A stretch of DNA of 64,000 nucleotides, from NCBI RefSeq assembly GCF_010500865.1, contig NZ_JAAAWN010000013.1:1-64000 (forward strand), read 5' to 3'. Numbering within the stretch: the first letter of the stretch is position 1; every line of letters starts with the position of its first letter. Positions 28,605 through 36,263 of this stretch are shown here, in pieces. The notes beneath the pieces were generated by a model. That model saw only the letters and a list, made by a program, of their open reading frames with translations, had not been told where the DNA came from and searched no databases. Made by a program: the position numbers and the translations under genes. Origin of the DNA: Alteromonas profundi. Its GTDB lineage: Bacteria; Pseudomonadota; Gammaproteobacteria; Enterobacterales; Alteromonadaceae.

Positions 28605-29447
28605 CTAGGTAAACTGCCGTAATCGGTTTATATATTCTATTTTTTCCAATGGAGACAGTGTTAGCACTTCTTCTCTTCCTAGAAATTCAAACCCTTCGAA
28701 TATAGAGTTCAGTGAAGGATTTCGCGCGAATATAAAACCATCGAACGAAGTGGTATGCCTATCGAAAGAAGAGGTTACCTCTATAACATAACCAAAGCTT
28801 TGTAGCTGATCTTCAACTGCTCTATGAAGATCCTCACTGTGAGTTGAAACGAATACATAATCTACCTTCTGTTGGCTTAAGGTTCGCGATGCACCTTCAA
28901 GCATTTCAACCTCATAACCTTGGATGTCAGAATGCAAAATAGTAAGTCGCTCTACATTGTGTTCCTTAAAATACTCGTCTACTTCAAAATGCCCCTTACC
29001 TACGAAACTTTGGATAAAAGTACCTTTGAAGTTATTTTCTTTAAAGTTATGTTTGCCTGCATCTAAGTTTTTACCATCCGGTTCAATAAGAACTACGCTG
29101 CTATCAGGTCGATGTAAAAGCAACCACATTGAATAGTGGCCCCAATACGCACCAAGCTCTAGCATCGACACTTTCTGATTGGAGAGCTTTTTTAATAGAG
29201 ATTGAAATACAAGCTCTTCGAGTGGTTCGTGAACGCCTCTATTGAATATGAGTATGTCACTGAAGGAATCATAGTACGAAAAGTCGCCCGCTATCGGCAC
29301 TTTTAAACCATTGTGCAAAATAACGTTATCTCCCTCAGTAAGACCCGCATTAGGGTGCCTTCTAATAACGTTATTTAAAGGGTCCGAGATAATCTCTCGG
29401 AACCTTCCCCTAAAATCAGATGCTTTTGCTTTAGGTATTCGAAACAT
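28605..29447 (-). CDS. FkbM-family methyltransferase
   Basis: In the 280 residues, SMLELGAYWGHYSMWLLLHR is the SAM-binding glycine loop with the acidic residue in VVLIEPDGKNLDAGKHN. ILHSDIQGYEVEMLEGASR is the FkbM signature in the second half. Members methylate hydroxyl groups of sugars or polyketides, so O-methylation of a glycan residue is likely. The gene begins 2 bases after the gmd stop. Confidence 0.85.
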   Translation of the reverse strand: MFRIPKAKASDFRGRFREIISDPLNNVIRRHPNAGLTEGDNVILHNGLKVPIAGDFSYYDSFSDILIFNRGVHEPLEELVFQSLLKKLSNQKVSMLELGAYWGHYSMWLLLHRPDSSVVLIEPDGKNLDAGKHNFKENNFKGTFIQSFVGKGHFEVDEYFKEHNVERLTILHSDIQGYEVEMLEGASRTLSQQKVDYVFVSTHSEDLHRAVEDQLQSFGYVIEVTSSFDRHTTSFDGFIFARNPSLNSIFEGFEFLGREEVLTLSPLEKIEYINRLRQFT

Positions 29448-29449
29448 AA

Positions 29450-30565
29450 TTATTCTTTAGCTACAGCTACTGCATAACCGTGTTTCTTAAGTAACGCATG
29501 CTGCTTTGCCTTCTCAAGATCACACGCCACCATTTCTGCGCACATTTCTTCTACTGTAATTTCAGGTACCCACCCAAGTTTTTCTTTCGCTTTTGACGGG
29601 TCGCCTAGTAGGGTTTCTACCTCAGCAGGGCGGAAATAACGAGGGTCTACTTTAACGATAACGTCGCCAACACTTACGCCAGGCGCTAAATCAGCATTAA
29701 CGTCTGTTACCGTGGCTATTTCGTCTACGCCTTCACCGGTAAACTCTACCGTAATTCCTGCGTTTTCACAGCTCATACGCACAAACTCACGTACGGAAAT
29801 TTGCTTACCCGTAGCAATAACAAAATCTTCAGCGGTATCTTGCTGTAACATCATCCACTGCATACGAACGTAGTCTTTAGCATGGCCCCAGTCACGAAGG
29901 GCATCCATGTTACCTAAGAACAGGCAAGACTCTAAGCCTTGTGCGATGTTCGAAACGCCCCGCGTGATTTTGCGGGTAACGAAGGTTTCGCCTCGACGTG
30001 GAGATTCGTGGTTAAACAAAATACCATTACAGGCGTACATACCATAGGCTTCACGATAATTTACCGTTATCCAATATGCATACATTTTCGCTACTGCGTA
30101 AGGGGAGCGAGGGTGAAACGGCGTAGTCTCTTTTTGAGGAATTTCTTGTACCAAACCATAAAGCTCAGACGTAGATGCCTGATAGAACTTCGTTTTTTTT
30201 TCCATACCCAAAAAGCGAATAGCTTCTAGCAAACGCAGCGTACCCATTGCATCAGCATCGGCAGTATATTCTGGGGCTTCAAATGAAACCGCTACGTGCG
30301 ACTGTGCGCCTAAGTTGTATACCTCGTCTGGCTGCACTTCTTGCAAAATACGGGTTAAATTAGACGTGTCTGTTAAATCCCCATAGTGTAAATGAAACTT
30401 AGGGTTTTCATTGTGAGGATCTTCATAAATATGGTCGACACGTTCGGTATTAAACAAAGAGGCTCGGCGCTTAATTCCGTGTACTTCGTACCCTTTTTCC
30501 AATAAAAATTCGGCTAAATAAGAGCCGTCCTGGCCGGTTACACCGGTAATAAGTGCTTTTTTCAA
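29450..30565 (-). CDS. gmd: GDP-mannose 4,6-dehydratase
   Basis: The enzyme makes GDP-4-keto-6-deoxymannose from GDP-mannose. The start is a TTG, supported by AGAGGAAA upstream and by the family N terminus [20 protein letters not shown]. The 371-residue protein also shows [40 protein letters not shown], the YxxxK in [10 protein letters not shown], and [16 protein letters not shown]. It feeds fcl downstream and draws on manC. Confidence 0.97.
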   Translation of the reverse strand: MKKALITGVTGQDGSYLAEFLLEKGYEVHGIKRRASLFNTERVDHIYEDPHNENPKFHLHYGDLTDTSNLTRILQEVQPDEVYNLGAQSHVAVSFEAPEYTADADAMGTLRLLEAIRFLGMEKKTKFYQASTSELYGLVQEIPQKETTPFHPRSPYAVAKMYAYWITVNYREAYGMYACNGILFNHESPRRGETFVTRKITRGVSNIAQGLESCLFLGNMDALRDWGHAKDYVRMQWMMLQQDTAEDFVIATGKQISVREFVRMSCENAGITVEFTGEGVDEIATVTDVNADLAPGVSVGDVIVKVDPRYFRPAEVETLLGDPSKAKEKLGWVPEITVEEMCAEMVACDLEKAKQHALLKKHGYAVAVAKE

Positions 30566-30674
30566 CTTACTTTCCTCTTACATCTGTTTCTACCCGAATG
30601 CGGGCTCGATACAAACTAGCGTTAAACTATATAGTTTCTATATTTTCTTTAAATTCTAAATTTGAAAAACGTAT

Positions 30675-31340
30675 TTACGAGTTAAACCTGCAAAGACTTT
30701 TTATGTTTGGTAGACACAATAGCTTGTTACTCTCAGCGTAATCACTTAACGATACAAATTCGCTCCAATCTGTAACAAACAAAAAGTCAAGATCAAACTG
30801 TTTAGCCACAATGTGGTCAAAACGACTATCTCCTATAAATAAAGCGGGTAACTGAATATTGTCAGCCAATAGTTGCTGTTCAACTATTATATCTTTAGCA
30901 GTGGGGCTACCGTAGATACCGCCAGCAAAAAATTTTGTAAGGTCTCGTTTATCAAAAATATCCCGCAACTCTTCTTGTGCACCACCTGAAGCAACTAACC
31001 AGGTAGATTCAGTAGTCAACTCGCGTAATTCAGACAACCCCTCTGCGATATCACAACTAAGTAAACCTCTGCGAACTTCTTCAGCATATTTTTCGAGAAC
31101 CGCATTAAACTCTAGTTCAGATGCTTTTCTACCAAGGATATGTTCGAAGAAATAATCAAATTTTTTAAAGCGTGACACGCCACCATACTCGATGTGATAG
31201 TTTACTAATGCTTGTGCTCCATCTCGACCATAAGAAACAACTGAATTGTAAAACGCTTCTGTTTTTACTTTGTTAGAATTTAGGATTACACCATCACAAT
31301 CGAATATGAGAGTCTGATATTCATTCAATTCTTTTTTCAT
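30675..31340 (-). CDS. HAD-superfamily phosphatase
   Basis: The ATG at 31340 overlaps the TGA of the cytidylyltransferase gene as ATGA, giving 221 residues. HAD motif I is TLIFDCDGVILNSN, motif II is WLVASGGAQEEL, motif III lies in GSPTAKDIIV, and motif IV is ALFIGDSRFDHIVA, so all catalytic elements are present. With its cap region it resembles phosphoglycolate phosphatase-type enzymes. Tight coupling to a CMP-sugar synthetase and an aldolase suggests it removes phosphate from a sugar-acid phosphate before CMP activation, by analogy with KDO and sialic-acid pathways. Confidence 0.8.
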   Translation of the reverse strand: MKKELNEYQTLIFDCDGVILNSNKVKTEAFYNSVVSYGRDGAQALVNYHIEYGGVSRFKKFDYFFEHILGRKASELEFNAVLEKYAEEVRRGLLSCDIAEGLSELRELTTESTWLVASGGAQEELRDIFDKRDLTKFFAGGIYGSPTAKDIIVEQQLLADNIQLPALFIGDSRFDHIVAKQFDLDFLFVTDWSEFVSLSDYAESNKLLCLPNIKSLCRFNS

Positions 31341-32029
31341 AGAGGAAGTAAGCCTTCTCTCACAATACACTCTGCAAGAATAAAATCCTCTGGCCAATCT
31401 ATGTCGTGCGCAGTTAACCTATCTAACGTGTAGAGACGAGGTCTATCACCTATTCGGTCGTCTAGCTTTCTGTATATATCGCTAGAGGCCAAGAAGACAC
31501 CACTATTCACTTCATCTATAGGAGTAAGCGTTTGCGTTCTAGGCCACTTTTCTAACTCACGACTATAATTGATCGGCTTTTCATTCTGCCACAAAAATCC
31601 ATGAATCTTCGTTGTAGTCATTAGAGAGTCGTATCCCTCCAAAAGAGACTTTTTATAGGCGTTAATAATTTCAGTATAACGCTCCGCATTGATAAAGGGC
31701 GATGTAACGTGGGTCCACAAAATATGCCCGTTTGGTATCAACTCTAACGCATGAGCTACCAAGGAGTCGGTACTCGTCTCACTACTCGATAGATTGCCTG
31801 CTCGGTGATGAATGCGTAACCTTTTATTTTTTATCTTATTAGCATATGCCAATATATCTTCGTCGTTAGTGGAAAGTACAACTTCGTCAATGTTAGAAGT
31901 ATTGAGTAATTGTCTAAGCTTTACTTCTACTAGCCCAAAACTAAAACCTGCAAATGGCTTTATGTTTTTGCGGGAAACTCGCTGACTCCCCTGCCTACAA
32001 GGCAAGAAGCATGTAACCTTTTCGGTCAT
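31337..32029 (-). CDS. CMP-sugar synthetase (acylneuraminate cytidylyltransferase family)
   Basis: The 230-residue protein starts VTCFLPCRQGSQRVSRKNIK, the CTP-binding loop of NeuA/KdsB-type enzymes. VVLSTNDEDILAYA and SSSETSTDSLVAHALELI follow in standard order, and the segment TLTPIDEVNSGVFLAS matches the sugar-binding part. It should couple CMP to a 2-keto-3-deoxy sugar acid. Neither neuB nor neuC is present; the partner is instead an unusual aldolase four bases upstream. Confidence 0.85.
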   Translation of the reverse strand: MTEKVTCFLPCRQGSQRVSRKNIKPFAGFSFGLVEVKLRQLLNTSNIDEVVLSTNDEDILAYANKIKNKRLRIHHRAGNLSSSETSTDSLVAHALELIPNGHILWTHVTSPFINAERYTEIINAYKKSLLEGYDSLMTTTKIHGFLWQNEKPINYSRELEKWPRTQTLTPIDEVNSGVFLASSDIYRKLDDRIGDRPRLYTLDRLTAHDIDWPEDFILAECIVREGLLPL

Positions 32030-32032
32030 TTT

Positions 32033-33631
32033 TTACATTCCATATATACTTAGCTTATTTACATCATAACGTGTTGGCGTAACCGCAACGAGATCAACTG
32101 CCCCCTCCGTTTTCTGATATGTTTTAACTACACTATTCATCTCTTCGTTACGAGGGTCACCACTTTCATATCCATCGAACCCTGCAAGAAGAATACGGTT
32201 AGCTTTTCCGCTTGCTAACGTTGCGAACGCGTAGGCCATTACTAATGAAGTAGGAGACTTACACCCACACTCACCGAATTTAAAACCATTCTTATCAACT
32301 TCTAAACCAAAGTTATAAATTGTTTTTTCAGATAAAACATCCAGTATAGCTGGTGATAAACTTGAAGTTGGCGCAATCAATGGCTGTGGCAGTTCTGCAT
32401 GGCGAGAACAATCCGCAAGCATTCTAACTGGATGGCAAGCAAACCGAACGCTAATTAGATCACTGTCGATTGCTGACTGGGTATTAAGTACAGCGACTAT
32501 AGGCTTCCGTTTCAATATGTAAGTCTCAATCGCTTTCCTATGCTTTTCTACCCCCGCACCTGTACCAAGCAGTAAAACATCTTTTCCTTCAAACAAAGAA
32601 ACGGGATCCCAATCTCCTTCCATAACACTCTCAACAGAATTACGCGCTGTATATAAAGTATCTAGGCTGAAATTCTTTCCACCTTGTTTTCGTAAAAGCT
32701 CGATTACGGCGAGTATATCTTCTTCGCTGAACCTATTATCACTAAGCATCTCCTGGATATAAGTAGGATGAATTCCGTACTTGCCGGATAGATAATAATA
32801 AGGATTTGAACCCCATCCACACGCGTTTTTTAACGGTTGAAAATAGCTACGAATGATACTCATCAACGGTACCATGTTAATGCTAACGCCACGGCGATCT
32901 GCAATCTCAATAGCAAGTTCTTCAGTTCGCGCATTGCCAGGCCCTCGCCCCATACCTGTAACCGTTGCATCAAGCCATGTTACGCCGTTGTCTAACGCTG
33001 CAATTGTGTTTTGAAGCGCTTTACCCATATTATCATGAGTGTGAATACCTAATGCACCATCCCAGCTGGTCCGCAACCACCTGATAATCTGAATACATTG
33101 CTCTGGATCCATGCTCCCCATAGAATCGGCAAAGTAGAGGGCATCAATATCATACTTACTAGCTTCCCTCGCTAGCGCTTCTACTTCCTCTTGGGTACGA
33201 TCTGCAATTTGCATTAAGTTAAAGCCTACCATATACCCTTTAGACTTTAGCCAGTTCGCTGCAGGGAGCGCTTTAACAAACTCATGTGTATGGCACGCTA
33301 TCCTAACAACATCTACTGGTGAGCTCGCGCTAACATTCGGAAATAACTCTTCTAAAACAACCTCTAGCTTTGTATCTTTAACCAACTCAGAAGCATTAAC
33401 CATCACTGCGACTTTAAGTGCGTTAGGTACCTCTAATGAACTTATAAATTCATCTGTGGTATATGCTGCTGCACCTTTAAAACTATTGTTTACACATGAC
33501 CTAAGGCCAAGCTCTACAAAGTCAACACCTGCAGACGTCATCGCCTGCAGATATTCGCCGATTATGGCTATCGGAAAATCCCATGAATTATAATAACCTC
33601 CGTCACGCAGGGTACAGTCTAGTAACTTCAC
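32033..33631 (-). CDS. DRE-TIM aldolase with C-terminal Rossmann-like domain
   Basis: The GTG start overlaps the upstream TGA as GTGA and has GGGAG eight bases before it. Residues 1-300 form a TIM barrel of the HMG-CoA lyase / 4-hydroxy-2-oxovalerate aldolase superfamily: LLDCTLRDGGYYNSWDF carries the catalytic arginine and metal-binding aspartate, and GIHTHDNMGKAL carries the metal pair H197 and H199. Residues about 335-532 form a second domain beginning DVLLLGTGAGVEKHRKAIE, with RILLAGFDGYESGDPRNEEM later, which resembles a nucleotide-binding fold such as the DUF115 type. This aldolase would make or cleave a pyruvate-type C-C bond. Position before a CMP synthetase and phosphatase implies synthesis of an unusual ulosonic acid; this is inference. 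Confidence 0.75.
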   Translation of the reverse strand: MKLLDCTLRDGGYYNSWDFPIAIIGEYLQAMTSAGVDFVELGLRSCVNNSFKGAAAYTTDEFISSLEVPNALKVAVMVNASELVKDTKLEVVLEELFPNVSASSPVDVVRIACHTHEFVKALPAANWLKSKGYMVGFNLMQIADRTQEEVEALAREASKYDIDALYFADSMGSMDPEQCIQIIRWLRTSWDGALGIHTHDNMGKALQNTIAALDNGVTWLDATVTGMGRGPGNARTEELAIEIADRRGVSINMVPLMSIIRSYFQPLKNACGWGSNPYYYLSGKYGIHPTYIQEMLSDNRFSEEDILAVIELLRKQGGKNFSLDTLYTARNSVESVMEGDWDPVSLFEGKDVLLLGTGAGVEKHRKAIETYILKRKPIVAVLNTQSAIDSDLISVRFACHPVRMLADCSRHAELPQPLIAPTSSLSPAILDVLSEKTIYNFGLEVDKNGFKFGECGCKSPTSLVMAYAFATLASGKANRILLAGFDGYESGDPRNEEMNSVVKTYQKTEGAVDLVAVTPTRYDVNKLSIYGM

Positions 33632-34728
33632 AAATTAACTCCCGATAATTTTTCTTTTAATTTATTAATTTCTTCATTAATTAATTCGCTTCGTGTTTCT
33701 AATAACGAAGCTAAATGATTATGTAACTCTTCCTTACCCTTATATAAGCGAAACAAATTATCCTTAAAATCCTTTTCATATTCAGCATTCTTAATACCAA
33801 GTAACTTCTGAATATAGCCTTTATGCGGTTCTTTACCTTCTAAAATATCCACCAACAATATATTACGTAATACACTTTTATGAACCTCAGCCAAGACTGC
33901 AAACTCATTTGCGTTAGATTGCTGCTTATGAAAATCTACAGCGACCTCTGAAAAAAAAGACATACTCAATTTAGAGAAAAAAGCCAGCGAGGGGCTATTT
34001 CCACTACTAAAAGCTAGGTAAGAGAGAATATTAGTTAACTTTACAAGGTTATACCCCATTGTACCTCGAATAGTTAAACCACTCTTTTCTCTGGCAGTAC
34101 AGATTTCCAATAAAAATTTAGTAATGCATTTAAAAAATTCACTCAAATCTTCTAAAAAAATATTCAGGTGCCATAAAACTGTATTCACTGACAATTCTAG
34201 GTGCCCCTTGTTATGGCGTATGCTATTACTATGGTTTAACTCATCAGATCGCTGTAGTAATTTATTTAAGATATTTTTCGACTCTGCTGCTTTTTCTGAG
34301 TCATTCAAGTCCATAGAATTATAAGCATACACTACCGCCATGCAAATTCTTACGGGAAGGGAGCATTGAGTTGAAATTGCAACTTGTCTTGCACTAAATG
34401 CGGACGTTTCCAAATCAGGCGATCGGTTGGGAAAGTCAATAAACTCAGTGGAAAAGAAGTTACATTTACCTCCAATACTTTCACCAGTGCCTTTGACAAA
34501 AACCTTAAACTCTATATCGACTAATGGGAGCGAATTTAAATCAATTTCCATCTTGAAGTCAGAGAGCTCATTCAGGCCGCCTGAGAATCTATAAAATTCT
34601 TTTTTTTCTTTGAAGTTTACTTGTATGTCTACTTCGAGTTGATCTTCTTCAGAACATAAGCCATTACATTCAAGTACTAAATTATTTTTACGTACATAAA
34701 AATCTACACATTCACTTTGCATTACCAA
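33628..34728 (-). CDS. Hypothetical protein, A+T-rich gene
   Basis: I do not recognise this 366-residue protein. Residues 1-110 are beta-rich (LEVDIQVNFKEKKEFYRFSG) and the rest is helical, ending in a charged helix KGKEELHNHLASLLETRSEL that could be a coiled coil. No signal peptide or membrane segment is seen. A TTG at 34728 has AGGG six bases upstream, and an ATG at 34722 is an alternative start. Its stop overlaps the aldolase start, so it belongs to the aldolase-CMP synthetase operon. Base composition is strikingly A+T-rich. Confidence 0.6.
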   Translation of the reverse strand: MVMQSECVDFYVRKNNLVLECNGLCSEEDQLEVDIQVNFKEKKEFYRFSGGLNELSDFKMEIDLNSLPLVDIEFKVFVKGTGESIGGKCNFFSTEFIDFPNRSPDLETSAFSARQVAISTQCSLPVRICMAVVYAYNSMDLNDSEKAAESKNILNKLLQRSDELNHSNSIRHNKGHLELSVNTVLWHLNIFLEDLSEFFKCITKFLLEICTAREKSGLTIRGTMGYNLVKLTNILSYLAFSSGNSPSLAFFSKLSMSFFSEVAVDFHKQQSNANEFAVLAEVHKSVLRNILLVDILEGKEPHKGYIQKLLGIKNAEYEKDFKDNLFRLYKGKEELHNHLASLLETRSELINEEINKLKEKLSGVNL

Positions 34729-34742
34729 TTTAATCCCTAAAC

Positions 34743-35510
34743 TTAACTATTATTCCCGTAGTTCGATAGAAGTTCTTTGACGTTTGAGACATGCTGCGAG
34801 TTGGGAAATAGTTGCCTTGTCCAAGATATATTTTTTCTAATAACTTTCGCAGGTACACCTACCGCAAGACTCTTGGGCGAAACACTCTTGCTTACAACAC
34901 TTCTAGCCCCAATAACGCTTCCATAACCTATTTCAACGTCTTTTAATAGCAATGCGTCTTGTCCTAGCCAAACGTGAGGACCCACAACGATTCTACCACC
35001 CGCCTTACTATTGTGATTGAGCGTTTTGGACGTATTCAAATCAATAAGAGCATGCATATCACTGGTCCTTAGGTAGATACCATTAGCAAACATAGCATCT
35101 TCACCAATTAAAATTTTACAATTTCCGGCGACTGATAAATGAGCTCCGTTAGAACTAAATCTCTTTCCAATATATATAGCATTATTATTGTTGTTGACTT
35201 CTGCCCGCACATAGGAAACTCCAGCTGAATTACCCATAAATAAGAGAGTATTGAAACTTCCATTTATATTTATTTGGCCTTTTAGCTGACTTCCGGATCC
35301 AATTATTACTTTATTGCCAGAAGAAGAACCTATAAAATTAATAGCTAAATTAACACCTTGGCAATCTGAATCTATTATTACTTCATTCTCTTTGCTACCC
35401 TTGATCTCTATATTCGAACTTTCTTGATTTATTATATTTCTGAAATTTACTGTATCTTCAAAATCACTAAAACCAGGACTTCCGATTATTTTATCAATTC
35501 CAGACCGCAT
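34743..35510 (-). CDS. Left-handed beta-helix acyltransferase (hexapeptide repeat)
   Basis: The 255-residue product has a long beta-helical part with repeats such as VNLAINFIGSSSGNKVIIGS and RIVVGPHVWLGQDALLLKD. It ends with the classic acetyltransferase tail VEIGYGSVIGARSVVSKSVS followed by AVGVPAKVIRKNISW. It should O- or N-acylate a sugar from an acyl-CoA. The start abuts the upstream sulfotransferase stop (TAAATG) and has AGGA close by. Confidence 0.85.
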   Translation of the reverse strand: MRSGIDKIIGSPGFSDFEDTVNFRNIINQESSNIEIKGSKENEVIIDSDCQGVNLAINFIGSSSGNKVIIGSGSQLKGQININGSFNTLLFMGNSAGVSYVRAEVNNNNNAIYIGKRFSSNGAHLSVAGNCKILIGEDAMFANGIYLRTSDMHALIDLNTSKTLNHNSKAGGRIVVGPHVWLGQDALLLKDVEIGYGSVIGARSVVSKSVSPKSLAVGVPAKVIRKNISWTRQLFPNSQHVSNVKELLSNYGNNS

Positions 35511-36263
35511 TTAATATCCTAATTCTTCCATAACAGCCCCATGATATCTCTTAAACTTTAATACATCATCGTCCGATAAATACTCTTTATAAGTATTTAC
35601 TTTCTTCTTCCAAAAAAACTTCCCTCCATCATTTGTACGCTGTTCCGCTAAGTTTTTTGCAGCCAAAGCCTTGTTACTATCTAAACCCAATTTTGTAAAG
35701 ACAGGAGTTAGAGCAGCTTCAAAGTCTTGAATCATGTCTTCGTACTTAACGAATAATACTCGATCCGGATTTTCATTTTTTACTTTAATCCAATTACTAA
35801 CATTCTCAATGTAATTTCCACTATCTCGAAAATATGGATCTAGAGTCCCATATACGCAGAACGCACTAAAAAGGTCCGGTATCATACCTTGAGATTTAGC
35901 TGTATCTACATCACTGGTAGAAACTAATATGCCACCGCGATTGCGTTCAAACCCTCTCAACAGATAATTAAGTTGAGAGCAAAATACATCGTATGGGTTT
36001 CTTACAATATAAATAATAAAATCGTTTTCAAAATCTTCATCCCTATATTTCGTGACTTCATTCTTACTGTGGGATTTATAAATGCTCCAAATTCGGCCAT
36101 CATCTGCTCGTAACGGGTTTCCGTTTATTCCTTTTTCATATATATCAGGTATCGATACAGACGTATCCCCTGTATCTCCGAATGCTGCCCGTAATATTTC
36201 CCGCATCCACGTGTTTCCTGATTTTGGAAATGAGTATACACCGCACCTATTTATTTCTTTCAT
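35511..36263 (-). CDS. P-loop sulfotransferase
   Basis: The start at 36263 shares a base with the upstream stop (TGATG) and follows GAGAGA; a TTG three bases upstream is not needed. The 250-residue protein has CGVYSFPKSGNTWMREILRA, a PAPS loop of the cytosolic sulfotransferase type, and IIYIVRNPYDVFCSQLNYLL for the 3'-phosphate. RVLFVKYEDMIQDFEAAL is the next conserved segment. It should transfer sulfate to a glycan residue. Confidence 0.88.
   Translation of the reverse strand: MKEINRCGVYSFPKSGNTWMREILRAAFGDTGDTSVSIPDIYEKGINGNPLRADDGRIWSIYKSHSKNEVTKYRDEDFENDFIIYIVRNPYDVFCSQLNYLLRGFERNRGGILVSTSDVDTAKSQGMIPDLFSAFCVYGTLDPYFRDSGNYIENVSNWIKVKNENPDRVLFVKYEDMIQDFEAALTPVFTKLGLDSNKALAAKNLAEQRTNDGGKFFWKKKVNTYKEYLSDDDVLKFKRYHGAVMEELGY

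Noticed and set aside
30193..30201. Run of nine A residues (minus strand) in gmd as a phase-variation tract
   Set aside because: It encodes a normal lysine stretch in a conserved enzyme and is short for a contingency tract; no strain data are available.
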